This document shows, in pieces, positions 50,450 to 59,365 of a stretch of DNA of 64,000 nt; position 1 is the stretch's first letter; every line of letters begins with the position of its first letter. Under the pieces are notes generated by a model. The model did not search any database. It had not been told where the DNA came from and saw only the letters and a program-made list of their open reading frames with translations. A program made the position numbers and the translations under genes. The stretch is from Leifsonia poae (lineage in GTDB: Bacteria > Actinomycetota > Actinomycetes > Actinomycetales > Microbacteriaceae), in NCBI RefSeq assembly GCF_027921845.1, contig NZ_BSEN01000012.1:1-64000 (forward strand), read 5' to 3'.

Positions 50450-53038
50450 ATGGATATCGGCGTCGATGAGTCACCGACCGCGCTCGCGCGGTTCGCTCTC
50501 GCGCGATCGTGGAAGATCGGCAGGCGCGTCACCGCGTTCACGATCGACGACGCGAAACCGACCAGCTTCGTGGCCGACGAGGTGATCGTCGATGCGGAGG
50601 ATCGCGACCTGATCGAGCAGCTCATCGCCCGCGGCGGCCGCGTCGTGCGCGACGCCTCCGATCCGGAGCTGCCCAAGCGGTTCCGCCGCGCGGGCCTCGG
50701 GCGCGAGGAGCCCGTCGACCCGACCGGCCTCCCCCGCAGCGTGAAGATCCGCTTCGAGCAGCTCCCCGACTCCACGGATGTCGACCTCGGGGCGGTCCTG
50801 GAACGGGCAGGTCTCTCGGCGGACCGCATCCGGTACTCGGATCCCGCGGGCCACGCCCTCACCGCACTGATCGCCCCTATGCGCGCGGAGGGCCGCGGCG
50901 TCTGGCTCAACGAGGTCGGCGTCGACCACCGCACGCTGCCGCTGCGGCGCCCGACGGAGGGTGCCGGGCTCGTGTTCGGCTCCGACCCGCTCACCTGGCC
51001 GTCGATGACCGGGCGCTCGCGGATCGCCGATGCCTGGCAGCTCATCGAGACCCTCAAGCTCACGCGCTTCGCCGGCGGTGGCCCCGTGCTCATCGCCGTC
51101 GTCGACAGCGGCTTCTGGTTCGACGCGCCCACCACACCCGGCTCGGGCGGAGCCCAGACGATCAGCGACCTCGGCACCGGCACCCTGCGCTGGAACACGG
51201 TCGACGACACCGCGGGGATCCCCACCGGTCCCGGCCGCTCGAGCTATCACGGAACCATGGTCGCCAGCGCGGCCGCCGCCGTCGTCGGAAACACCGCCGG
51301 CGCCGCGGGATCCGGCGGCAGTGTGGCGCGTGCCTGCTACTTCTACGACGACCGGACGGCCGATTCCGCGAAGACCGCGATGATCCGGTGCGCCCAGTGG
51401 GGCATCCCGCTCGTCGTGTACTCGGGCGGCTTCACCTCCACCGAGCTCTTCTTCGGCACCAGCGCCTGGAACGACACGTTCAACTGGGCGGCCGACAACG
51501 GCGTGCTCATGGTGGCGTCGGCGGGGAACGACAACATCGACCTCCCCGACGACTCCGTGCTGCGCCCCGCCACGCGCACCCCGCGGACGCTCACGGTCGG
51601 CGCGCTCAATGACGACGGTACGAAGGCGGGCTTCTCGAACTACGGCAGCTCGGTGCAGTTGTGGGCTCCGGGCGTCAACATCCCGGTCGTGCCGACCAAC
51701 GTGCCGACGAGCCTGGCGGGCTCCCTCGTTTCGGGCACGTCGTTCTCGGCGCCCCTCGTCGTCGGCGTGGCCGCGATGATGCGCGCAGCCAACCCCTCCC
51801 TCACGGTCGACCAGCTGCGCGACACCCTGGTGAACACCGGATGGGACGGCGCGGGCCCCGGCGGCAAGGGGCTCGACGCCTACGCGGCGGTCTGGTCGGC
51901 CATGTCCGCCAAGATGGCCGAATCGTCGACCGAGAGCGCGCCGGAACGACTGTTCCCGCGCGCCGACGGCACCTTCGAGCCGATCTTCAACTGGGCGGTC
52001 AACCGCACCGGCGACCGCGACGAGTTCCTGCTCGATGTCGCCTCGTTCTCCACGGTGACCGTCGACCTGCAGTGGTACGACCGCCTGTCCAAGGTCAGCC
52101 TGGCCCTCGAGAGCACCGACCCGAACGCCGTCGATCCGGATGCGGTGGTCACCTCACCCGCCGTTGGCGCCTCCCATCTGACGGCCGACCTGGGCTCCGG
52201 ACGCTACCGGCTGGTCGTGCGCGGCAGTGGCCCCACGGCGTACGTGCTCTCCGGGCGCATCCGGCCGGGCACCTTGGCGCCCGACTCGTTCGAGGTGAAC
52301 GACTCGTTCGACACGGCGACGCGCCTGCGGGTCGCCAAGCCGGCGGGACTGGTCTGGCAGGAGTACTTCCGCACCGATCACGGGCCCGGGGTCTTCCCGC
52401 TCACGCTGCACAGCCTCGGCGCCGGCCCGGCGACCGCCGATCAGGACTACTTCCACGTCGACGTCCCCGCCTCGATCGGCTCCCTGCAGATCCCGCAGAT
52501 CTCGATCGGCAGCGACGAGAAGGTCGACGTGACGCTGTACGACAGCGCAAGAACCCCGCTCGTCACCAAGCACGACCGTGCCGTGCAGCTCCTGCTCGAA
52601 CGCGGCAGATCTTTCTATGTGCGGGTCTCCGGCCCGACGCACACGCGGTACTCGCTCTGGGTGGGGACCAAGCTCGACGGCGACGCCCTGCGCCGCAACT
52701 GGCAGGAGGAGCTGCGCATCCTGCCGGACTGGTGGGAGGACGTGCATCCGGACTGGGTCATCGATCCTGAAGAGTTGCGCGGGGTGCTGATCGGGGAGGA
52801 TCTGCTCGGCGACGGCGAGCTGGTGCTCGGCGCGGGGGTGAGCGCGGAGCTGCCCTCATCGGTGCTGGTGGAGCTCCTCGACGACGCGGGAGAGACCGTG
52901 CGCCAGGGCACGGAGGTCGCCGGCCGGCGGTCGCTCGCGCTCGAGGGCCTCGAGCCCGGCGCCTACGTTCTGAGGATCACCTCGGCCGAGGGCGCGCCGT
53001 TCGGATTCACGGCGCAACCTCCCCTGCAGCTCGAGTAG
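50450..53038 (+). CDS. S8 (subtilisin-like) serine protease without signal peptide
   Basis: 862 aa. The catalytic triad is intact: Asp219 in AVVDSGFWFD, His267 in SYHGTMVA and Ser431 in SGTSFSAP, with oxyanion Asn360 in ASAGNDN. Residues 1-200 are a non-standard N-terminal domain with no signal peptide or membrane span. The region after about 500 contains two beta-sandwich PPC-like segments (DRDEFLLDVASFSTVTVDL and DQDYFHVDVPASIGSLQI) that usually occur in exported proteases. ATG 50450 has GAAAGGA upstream; an earlier in-frame ATG at 50405 would bury that site. Export, if any, would need an unusual route. Confidence 0.82.
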   Translation: MDIGVDESPTALARFALARSWKIGRRVTAFTIDDAKPTSFVADEVIVDAEDRDLIEQLIARGGRVVRDASDPELPKRFRRAGLGREEPVDPTGLPRSVKIRFEQLPDSTDVDLGAVLERAGLSADRIRYSDPAGHALTALIAPMRAEGRGVWLNEVGVDHRTLPLRRPTEGAGLVFGSDPLTWPSMTGRSRIADAWQLIETLKLTRFAGGGPVLIAVVDSGFWFDAPTTPGSGGAQTISDLGTGTLRWNTVDDTAGIPTGPGRSSYHGTMVASAAAAVVGNTAGAAGSGGSVARACYFYDDRTADSAKTAMIRCAQWGIPLVVYSGGFTSTELFFGTSAWNDTFNWAADNGVLMVASAGNDNIDLPDDSVLRPATRTPRTLTVGALNDDGTKAGFSNYGSSVQLWAPGVNIPVVPTNVPTSLAGSLVSGTSFSAPLVVGVAAMMRAANPSLTVDQLRDTLVNTGWDGAGPGGKGLDAYAAVWSAMSAKMAESSTESAPERLFPRADGTFEPIFNWAVNRTGDRDEFLLDVASFSTVTVDLQWYDRLSKVSLALESTDPNAVDPDAVVTSPAVGASHLTADLGSGRYRLVVRGSGPTAYVLSGRIRPGTLAPDSFEVNDSFDTATRLRVAKPAGLVWQEYFRTDHGPGVFPLTLHSLGAGPATADQDYFHVDVPASIGSLQIPQISIGSDEKVDVTLYDSARTPLVTKHDRAVQLLLERGRSFYVRVSGPTHTRYSLWVGTKLDGDALRRNWQEELRILPDWWEDVHPDWVIDPEELRGVLIGEDLLGDGELVLGAGVSAELPSSVLVELLDDAGETVRQGTEVAGRRSLALEGLEPGAYVLRITSAEGAPFGFTAQPPLQLE

Positions 53039-53063
53039 GGAGGCATCCGGTTCGGGCGCGGGC

Positions 53064-54311
53064 CTACGGTTGCTGCAGCGCCGCCGCCTTGCCCGCCAGC
53101 ACGGCGCGTTCGGCGGCGTTGTCGCACAGTTGCGCCGCCCGTTCGTATTCGACGCGCGCGTCGTCGCGTCGCCCCAGGCGCGCGAGCAGTTCGGCGCGCA
53201 CCGCCGGCAGCAGGTGGCTGCGCCCGAGCTCGTCGCGTGACGCGAGGTCGTCGACGATCTCCAGACCGGATGCCGGGCCCGACGCCATCGCTACGGCCAC
53301 CGCGCGGTTCAGCTCGACGACCGGCGACGGGGCGACCTGACCCAGGGCCTCGTAGAGCACCACGATCCGTCCCCAGTCCGTCTCGTCCACCGACACGGCG
53401 ACAGCGTGACACTCGGCGATCGACGCCTGCAGGCCGTACGGGCCGAGCCCGCGACCGGCTGCCGCCGAGCGGGCGAGCGCCGCGCGGCCTCGCCGGATGG
53501 CCGACCGATCCCACCGCCGCCGGTCCTGGTCGGCCAGCAGCACCGGATGCCCGTGCGCGTCGAGTCGCGCGGGAAATCGCGCCGCCGTCAGTTCCATCAG
53601 CGCGAGCAGTCCCCACACCTCCGGCTCCGGCGCCAGGCGGGTCAGCACCCGCGCCAGCCGGAGCCCCTCCTCCGCGAGGTCGGTGCGGATCCAGGCGTCG
53701 CCGCCCGACGCCGACGACCCTTCGGTGAAGATCACGTAGACGACGCTCAGCACAGAGCCGAGCCGCTCCGCGCGTTGCTGTCGTTCGGGCAGCGCGAACG
53801 GGATCTGCGCGGCGGCGAGCGTCTTCTTGGCGCGCGTGATGCGCGCCTGCACCGTGGCCACCGGCACCAGGAACGCCTTAGCGATCTCGTCGGTCGTGAG
53901 GCCGCCCACCACCCGCAGGGTGAGGGCGATCCTGGCCTCGCGCGACAGCACCGGGTGGCAGGCCGTGAACATCAGGGCGAGCACGTCGTCGTCGATCGCA
54001 TCCGGGTCGAACAGCGCGTCGGCACCGGGCGTCGTCTCGTCGAGACCGCGCGCCAGCAGCGCATACCGTTCGTCACCGGCAGCCCTGCGGCGGAAGGCGT
54101 CGATCGCCCGCCGGCGACCGACAGCCAGCAGCCAGGCGGTGGGATCGTTCGGGACTCCGCCCGTCTCCCAGCCGACCAGGGCCTCCGCGAGGGCCTCCTG
54201 CGCGACGTCCTCGGCGAGCGCGAAGTCGCGGGTGTAGCGGGCGAGTGCGCCGACGATGCGGGCGGACTCCATCCGCCACACCGCCTCGACGGCGCGCCTC
54301 GCCTCGCTCAC
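53064..54311 (-). CDS. ECF42-type RNA polymerase sigma factor
   Basis: 415 aa. Sigma-2: ALARYTRDFALAEDVAQEALAEALVGW; sigma-4: LTLRVVGGLTTDEIAKAFLVPVATVQARITRAKK; then a long C-terminal helical extension with tetratricopeptide-like repeats, as in ECF42 factors (about 400 aa, with PNDPTAWLLAVGRRRAID). The GTG start (54309-54311) overlaps the YCII-protein stop as GTGA. No anti-sigma factor is present. In this group the C-terminal extension controls activity and the target is usually the adjacent DGPF/YCII gene, exactly as arranged here. Confidence 0.9.
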   Translation of the reverse strand: MSEARRAVEAVWRMESARIVGALARYTRDFALAEDVAQEALAEALVGWETGGVPNDPTAWLLAVGRRRAIDAFRRRAAGDERYALLARGLDETTPGADALFDPDAIDDDVLALMFTACHPVLSREARIALTLRVVGGLTTDEIAKAFLVPVATVQARITRAKKTLAAAQIPFALPERQQRAERLGSVLSVVYVIFTEGSSASGGDAWIRTDLAEEGLRLARVLTRLAPEPEVWGLLALMELTAARFPARLDAHGHPVLLADQDRRRWDRSAIRRGRAALARSAAAGRGLGPYGLQASIAECHAVAVSVDETDWGRIVVLYEALGQVAPSPVVELNRAVAVAMASGPASGLEIVDDLASRDELGRSHLLPAVRAELLARLGRRDDARVEYERAAQLCDNAAERAVLAGKAAALQQP

Positions 54312-54727
54312 AGCTGCCCGGTGGCCTCGCGCCAGGCGCGCTCCTTCTGGATGTACTCGTTGTCCTGCGGGAATTCGTCGATCGACGGCACCCGGCGGAT
54401 CTCGGCCTTCGTTCCGGAGGAGTACGGCAGCCGCTTCGCCCACTCGACCGCCTCTTCCTGCGAAGCGACGTTGAGGATGTAGAAGCCGCCGAACAGCTCC
54501 TTCGTCTCGCCGTAGGGGCCGTCGGTCACGACGGGCGCCTCACCGGTGAAGTCGACGACAACGCCGTTGGCCGCGTCGTCGAGTCCCTCGGCGGCCAGCA
54601 GCACGCCGGCCCGGATGAGCTCGTCGTTGAACTTCCCCATCGCATCGATCATCTCGGTGAAGTCGATGTTCTGGAACTTCGCGAGGCCTTCGTCGGTCGC
54701 GCGCATGATGAGCATGTACTTGGGCAT
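54308..54727 (-). CDS. YCII/DGPF-domain protein
   Basis: 139 aa YCII-fold protein. It begins MPKYMLIMRATDEG and contains the family-naming DGPYGETKELFGGFYIL segment, and PSIDEFPQDN near the end. DGPF proteins are the standard partners of ECF42 sigma factors; their biochemical role is not established. It is the first gene of a two-gene unit, with a probable ECF42 promoter 58-83 bp upstream. Confidence 0.88.
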   Translation of the reverse strand: MPKYMLIMRATDEGLAKFQNIDFTEMIDAMGKFNDELIRAGVLLAAEGLDDAANGVVVDFTGEAPVVTDGPYGETKELFGGFYILNVASQEEAVEWAKRLPYSSGTKAEIRRVPSIDEFPQDNEYIQKERAWREATGQL

Positions 54728-54784
54728 GATGTGTGGTTCCTTCTCGGTCTGGAGGGTGCTCTTGTCGACCCTCTCATCCCAAGG

Positions 54785-54810
54785 TCGAACGCGCGAGAGC
54801 GGGATCGACA
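54785..54810 (-). promoter_or_regulatory. Probable ECF42-type promoter
   Basis: On the minus strand TGTCGA (54805-54810), 17 nt, CGA (54785-54787), resembling the reported ECF42 pattern (TGTCGA at -35, CGA at -10). It is positioned upstream of the YCII/sigma factor unit. Confidence 0.6.
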
Positions 54811-54828
54811 CCAGGCCGGAATTCTTTT

Positions 54829-55158
54829 CTAGAAGTCGTCCCACTGCGACGTCGCCTGGTTCTCGGGGAGGAATCCCGGACGCATCGGCGCGAGCTTGGC
54901 GGAAGACTGCTCGAGATGCTGGGCGAACTCGTCGTCGACGATGTCGTCCCAGTCCTTGTCCGACGGTTCACTCACGAGCTGGCTCGCCGGGCCGAGCAGC
55001 ACCTCCACGTCACCGAACTCCCCGGTCACCGTGCGCGCGGGAACGAACGCCGTTTCCGACATCCCCTGCCGCGCGAGCGCGCTCGCGTACTCGAGGATGG
55101 CGGCGGAGATCCTGTCTCCGGTGTAGAACGCGGTACCCGCGTAGATGACCTTGCGCAT
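54829..55158 (-). CDS. Conserved hypothetical protein (109 aa)
   Basis: 109 aa soluble protein: RKVIYAGTAFYTGDRISAAIL at the N-terminus, FGDVEVLLGPASQLVSEP in the middle, an acidic DKDWDDIVDDEFAQHLEQ segment and ATSQWDDF at the end. The first half could be a small alpha/beta domain. No family or function is recognised. The start is 11 nt after the carboxylate-amine ligase stop, so the two may be cotranscribed. Confidence 0.6.
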   Translation of the reverse strand: MRKVIYAGTAFYTGDRISAAILEYASALARQGMSETAFVPARTVTGEFGDVEVLLGPASQLVSEPSDKDWDDIVDDEFAQHLEQSSAKLAPMRPGFLPENQATSQWDDF

Positions 55159-55169
55159 ACCCGCGAGTC

Positions 55170-56297
55170 TTACCCCAACCCCGCGGCGACGCCACCCCTT
55201 GCGGCACCCGCCCGCGAATGCAGTGCCAGCCCGGAGACGCCGCCGGCCGCGTATGCGCCCCGCTGCCGCTCGGCGCCGTTGCCGTCCGCGAACACGGCGG
55301 TGACGAACGTCCTGACCGTCTCCTCGTCGCCGTGTGCGTCGAGCCCCGTGCTCGCGGCCCGCACGAGCGCGTCGATCACGACCGGCGCCGGCTGCATGGT
55401 TCCGGATGTCGGATCGAGGAGCTGACCGCGGATACCGTCTCTCGCCGCGTGCCAGAGCGACGCATCCAGAAGCTCGGCCTCCACCACCGGCGGATCTTCC
55501 GGTGAGGCGACGAGACCACGGGTCAGGGCGGCGAGGGCGATGCTGCTCTCGACATCCGTCTGCGCGTCGAACACGCGCACCTCCACCGTCGGAAAGCGCT
55601 CGGACGGCCGCGCCACCCAGTTGAGAGTGCCCGCGTCCGTGGTGCCACCGACCCCGCGGAGTGCCGCCGTGCGCGCGTCGTAGTCGGCGGCATCCCGGAA
55701 CCGCGGAGGGATCCCGTACGTCGTCCAGCGTCGGCTGTGGATGGCGCGCCAGCTGTCGAAGCCGGTGTCCCTCCCGCGCCAGAACGGCGAGTTCGCGGAG
55801 AGGGCGAGCAGGGCGGGGAGCCACGGACGCAGCCGGTTCATGGCGACGACGGCCGCCTCCCTCGACGGGACGCCGACGTGCACGTGGAGTCCGTTGATCT
55901 GGTGGTCGGGGACGATCGCCCGGAACTGCTCGGCGATAGCCCGGTACCGGTGCTCGGGTGAGAGCGCCGCGTCGTCGCGCATAGAGAACGGAGCCCCCGT
56001 GCTCGCGGCCAGCAGCCCGAGGCCCCCGGCGGCGGACGCGAGGTCGTCCCGGAACGCCCCGAGCGCGGCGCGCGCCTCCTCGAGGCGGGTGAACACCGGC
56101 GACGGATGCTCGATCTGCGACGCGAAGAACTCCCCGGTCGGGCTGCCATGAGACTCGCCAGTTGCACTGCTGCCGGCGCCGCCTCGCGCACCGTCGGCGC
56201 CGAGTGCCGCCATCACCGCGCGCGCCGCTTCGACAGGCACGAGGGTGACCGGATCGAGGAGCATGAATTCCTCCTCGATCCCGAACGTTGTCTGCAC
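55170..56297 (-). CDS. Glutamate-cysteine ligase-like carboxylate-amine ligase (YbdK family)
   Basis: 375 aa of the GCS2/YbdK family. It begins TTFGIEEEFMLLDP, the conserved substrate/metal glutamates, and contains GLHVHVGVPSREAAV and LPALLALSANSPFWRG, typical of the family; EVRVFDAQTDVESS lies near the end. It starts at GTG 56295-56297 with AGGAG upstream. YbdK enzymes form weak gamma-glutamyl bonds. In actinobacteria relatives serve mycothiol- or ergothioneine-linked reactions (EgtA), but none of those pathway genes is nearby. Confidence 0.85.
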   Translation of the reverse strand: MQTTFGIEEEFMLLDPVTLVPVEAARAVMAALGADGARGGAGSSATGESHGSPTGEFFASQIEHPSPVFTRLEEARAALGAFRDDLASAAGGLGLLAASTGAPFSMRDDAALSPEHRYRAIAEQFRAIVPDHQINGLHVHVGVPSREAAVVAMNRLRPWLPALLALSANSPFWRGRDTGFDSWRAIHSRRWTTYGIPPRFRDAADYDARTAALRGVGGTTDAGTLNWVARPSERFPTVEVRVFDAQTDVESSIALAALTRGLVASPEDPPVVEAELLDASLWHAARDGIRGQLLDPTSGTMQPAPVVIDALVRAASTGLDAHGDEETVRTFVTAVFADGNGAERQRGAYAAGGVSGLALHSRAGAARGGVAAGLG

Positions 56298-56394
56298 GTG
56301 CGCTCCTGTCCCGGTCGTGCTCCGCACGGTACGCATGACGCAGCGCCCCTGGCAACCCGTTGACGGTGTGAGAATGCGGCGGGAGTGTCGAGAC

Positions 56395-57432
56395 ATGACA
56401 CTTCGCATCACCCCGCGCGGCCCGGTCAGCGCTCAGCTGGCCGAGGCGCTCCGCACCGCTCCCGACCGCGGCATCGCAGCGATGGAGCTCGCGGCCGCGC
56501 TCACGAACGACGCGCTCGCCGCCGAACCCGACCTCGTCACCGACGACGACCTCCAGCTCGCCCTGCTCCTCAGCTACGGCCTCTCCTACGGCGATATCGG
56601 CGACGCGGATGAGGCGTGGGAGTGGCATCCCGCACATTTGGCCGTGCGCGGCCCGATCGAGCAGTTCTTCGAACGGCAACTGCGCGACCGGGTCGGCTCT
56701 GCTGACCTTCCGGAGGCGAACGCGGAGGCGGTCGCGTCGTACCTGTTCGCGCTGACCGCGGACGACAGCGGGCCGAGCCTCTCCCGCTACCTCGCGAAGA
56801 AGGCGACGGACGAGCAGGCCCGCGAGTTCGTGATCCAGCGCTCGATCTACACCCTGAAAGAGGCCGACCCGCACTCCTGGGCGATCCCCCGCCTCACCGG
56901 GCGCCCCAAGGCCGCTCTCGTCGAGGTGCAGTCCGACGAGTACGGCGGTGGCCGCCCGGAGCGCGTGCACGCCACGATCTTCGCGGGCACGATGCTCGGC
57001 CTCGGACTGGACGACAGCTACGGCGCCTACATCGACCGCGTACCGGCGGTGACGCTCGCATCGTTCAACATGATGTCGATGTTCGGCATCAACCGGCGCC
57101 TGCGCGGCGCGATCGTCGGCCACCTCGCCGCGTTCGAGATGACCTCCTCGATCCCCAACCGGCTCTACGGGAACGGCTTCCGCCGCCTCGGTTACGGCGA
57201 GAACGTCACCTGGTACTTCGACGAGCACGTCGAGGCGGATGCGGTGCACGAGCAGATCGCGGGCCGCGACCTGGCCGGCGGGCTGGCGGAGCAGCATCCG
57301 GAACTGCTCGACGACATCGTCTTCGGCGCGAAGGCCTGCCTGTATGCGGACGGCCTGGTCGGCGCCCATCTGCTGGAGCGCTGGCAGGCGGGCGCGAGCT
57401 CGCTTCGAGAGGCGTCGGAGGTGGCGGCGTGA
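56395..57432 (+). CDS. Heme-oxygenase-like diiron protein (iron-containing redox enzyme family)
   Basis: 345 aa, nearly all helical. The region EAWEWHPAHLAVRGPIEQFFE and later VQSDEYGGGRPERVHATIF and AAFEMTSSIPNRLYGNGF with YFDEHVEADAVHEQ carry the glutamates and histidines expected for the heme-oxygenase-like diiron oxidase fold. The ATG has only weak ribosome-site pairing. It is coupled to a CDGSH protein gene by a GTGA overlap, a pairing seen in other actinobacteria. The substrate is unknown; the CDGSH protein may supply electrons. Confidence 0.78.
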   Translation: MTLRITPRGPVSAQLAEALRTAPDRGIAAMELAAALTNDALAAEPDLVTDDDLQLALLLSYGLSYGDIGDADEAWEWHPAHLAVRGPIEQFFERQLRDRVGSADLPEANAEAVASYLFALTADDSGPSLSRYLAKKATDEQAREFVIQRSIYTLKEADPHSWAIPRLTGRPKAALVEVQSDEYGGGRPERVHATIFAGTMLGLGLDDSYGAYIDRVPAVTLASFNMMSMFGINRRLRGAIVGHLAAFEMTSSIPNRLYGNGFRRLGYGENVTWYFDEHVEADAVHEQIAGRDLAGGLAEQHPELLDDIVFGAKACLYADGLVGAHLLERWQAGASSLREASEVAA

Positions 57433-57665
57433 CCAGCGTGACCGGCACGGCGGGGACGGACGACGAAACACTGATCGTCGCCTGCACCGACGGGCCGCTG
57501 CTGGTGCGCGGCCCCGTGCGCCTGGAGGGCTCCGACGGCCGGCTCATCGAGCAGACACGCCGCACCGTTGCTCTCTGCCGGTGCGGCGTGTCCACCATCA
57601 AGCCCTTCTGCGACGGCACTCACAAGCTGGTGAACTTCCGCACGGACCCGCAGTTGGAGGAGTGA
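57429..57665 (+). CDS. CDGSH iron-sulfur domain protein
   Basis: 78 aa. The CDGSH-type 3Cys-1His ligand set is complete: Cys50, Cys52, Cys61 and His65 in CRCGVSTIKPFCDGTHK. A redox-active, pH-labile [2Fe-2S] cluster is expected. The N-terminal 45 residues form a small beta-region (VACTDGPLLVRGPVRLEG). It starts at GTG 57429 overlapping the previous stop and is probably the electron donor for the diiron-like protein. Confidence 0.9.
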   Translation: MTSVTGTAGTDDETLIVACTDGPLLVRGPVRLEGSDGRLIEQTRRTVALCRCGVSTIKPFCDGTHKLVNFRTDPQLEE

Positions 57666-57669
57666 CGCG

Positions 57670-58578
57670 CTAGGCCGCAGCGGCCGAGCGGAAGTAGTAA
57701 CCGGCCTCCAGGTCTTCGAGCAGCGTCGGATACGTCGGCGTCCAGCCGAGGAGCTCCTGCGTGACCGCACTCGATGCCGGCACGTCGACCGAGAAGAAGC
57801 GGCCGATCCAGCCGAAGTGCTGTTCGGCGTCATCCGGCGCGATCGACACGGTGGGAACCCCTAGACCGCGGCCGATCGCCTCAGCGATGTCGCGCGTCGC
57901 GATGCCCTCCTCGCCGACAGCGTGCAGGTTGCTTTCCGCCGGGGCATTCTCGAGCGCGAGCGCGATCATCCGGGCCGCGTCGCGACGATGGACGGCCGGC
58001 CACCGGTTGGAGCCGTCTCCGACGTATCCGGATGCTCCGCGCTCGCGGGCGACGCCGACCAGCGTGGACACGTAACCGTGGTCTCCCTCGCCGTGCACCG
58101 TCGGCGCGAACCGCAGGCTCACGGAGCGCACCCCGTTGTCTGCGAAGCCGAGCGCGAGGTTCTCGCCGCCACCGCGGGGAGAGTCGGGACCGACCATGGG
58201 GGACACGTCCCGCTCGGTCGCCAGACGACCGGGGGCGAGCAGCGCGACGCCGGACGCGAACAGGAACGGGCGATCGGATGCGGCCAGCACGTCGCCGAAC
58301 GTCTCGACGGCGGCCCGCTCGGTGCGACCGGCGCCGAGGTAGTCGGAGAAGTCGTGGTTGAAGGCGAGGTGGATGACGCCGTCGGCGTTCTCGGCGCCCG
58401 CCCGCAGGCTGTCGAGGTCGCCGAGATCACCCCGCTGAACCTGTGCGCCGGCGGCGGTGAGGGCCGCGGCCGAGGCGTCGGACCGGGCGAGCCCGGTCAC
58501 CCCGTGGCCGGCGGCGATGAGCTCGGGGACGACGGCTGAGCCGATCCAGCCGGATGCTCCAGTGACGAATACCCGCAT
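57670..58578 (-). CDS. SDR-family NAD-dependent epimerase/reductase
   Basis: 302 aa extended SDR with VFVTGASGWIGSAVV (GxxGxxG at about 7-13) and GVIHLAFNHDFSDY; the active-site region is replaced by RGGGENLALGF, so the usual Tyr-Lys pair is not obvious. A similar set of features occurs in many TetR-linked SDR proteins of unknown substrate. It is divergent from the TetR gene with two long direct repeats in between, suggesting repression by that regulator. It converges with the CDGSH gene. Confidence 0.82.
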   Translation of the reverse strand: MRVFVTGASGWIGSAVVPELIAAGHGVTGLARSDASAAALTAAGAQVQRGDLGDLDSLRAGAENADGVIHLAFNHDFSDYLGAGRTERAAVETFGDVLAASDRPFLFASGVALLAPGRLATERDVSPMVGPDSPRGGGENLALGFADNGVRSVSLRFAPTVHGEGDHGYVSTLVGVARERGASGYVGDGSNRWPAVHRRDAARMIALALENAPAESNLHAVGEEGIATRDIAEAIGRGLGVPTVSIAPDDAEQHFGWIGRFFSVDVPASSAVTQELLGWTPTYPTLLEDLEAGYYFRSAAAA

Positions 58579-58620
58579 GGGAGACCTCCTTCTCGTCCGG
58601 TCGTCGCGGCCGGGCGGTTG

Positions 58621-58671
58621 ATGTCAGTTACTGTCATCACAGTACACCCTCATGTCAGTCCCTGTCATCAC
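58621..58671. promoter_or_regulatory. Putative TetR operator (two 20-bp direct repeats)
   Basis: ATGTCAGTTACTGTCATCAC (58621-58640) and a copy differing at two positions (58652-58671) are 31 bp apart, three helical turns. Each contains TGTCAG...CTGTCA, a short imperfect dyad. They occupy the divergent SDR/TetR promoter region. Confidence 0.75.
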
Positions 58672-58683
58672 TAGACTGGGATC

Positions 58684-59250
58684 ATGGGACGCTGGGAGCC
58701 GGACGCGCGTGGTCGCCTGCGTGCGGCCGCGATCGAGCTGTTCAGCGAACGCGGCTTCGACCAGACCACGGTCGCCGACATCGCGGAACGCGCGGGCGTC
58801 ACCGAGCGCACCTTCTTCCGTCACTTCGCCGACAAGCGCGAGGTGCTGTTCGAGGGTTCGCAGGTGCTGCAGGCGACCGTCATCGAGGCGATCGCGTCGG
58901 CGGAGCCGGGAACGCCCCCGATCGAGACGGTCGCCGCCGCGATGCAGGCCGGCGCCGGCCTCCTTCAGGGCAACCGCGACTATTCGCGGCTGCGCGCCAC
59001 GGCCATCGCCGCGAATCCGAGCCTGCACGAGCGCGAGCTGCTCAAGCTGGGGCGTCTGGCCGCCGCGGCCGCGGAGGCGCTGCGCGATCGCGGTGTCGCG
59101 GAACCCGCCGCCAGCCTGGCGGCGCAGACGGGCGTGACGCTCTTCTCGGTCGGGTTCGAGAAGTGGCTCACCGACGGCGCCGTCGACGACTTCGCGCTGC
59201 ACATCCGTGAGTCGCTCGCCGAGCTCAAGGCGCTCACCGGCGACGCGTGA
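58684..59250 (+). CDS. TetR/AcrR-family regulator
   Basis: 188 aa. The TetR helix-turn-helix is at about residues 12-55 (LFSERGFDQTTVADIAERAGVTERTFFRHFADKRE). The C-terminal ligand domain is short and helical. ATG 58684 has no ribosome site but follows a TAGACT -10-like element by 5 bp, so the message is probably leaderless. It is divergent from the SDR gene, its likely target. Confidence 0.88.
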   Translation: MGRWEPDARGRLRAAAIELFSERGFDQTTVADIAERAGVTERTFFRHFADKREVLFEGSQVLQATVIEAIASAEPGTPPIETVAAAMQAGAGLLQGNRDYSRLRATAIAANPSLHERELLKLGRLAAAAAEALRDRGVAEPAASLAAQTGVTLFSVGFEKWLTDGAVDDFALHIRESLAELKALTGDA

Positions 59251-59365
59251 GCGCCCGGGCAGTTCCGCGACGATGGCGGGTTGCCCGAGCGCCGCACCCG
59301 GCCTACTGTTGGCGCGAACTTCGCCTCGACCAGGCGATGCCTCCGACCCGAAGGAGACCACGAGC

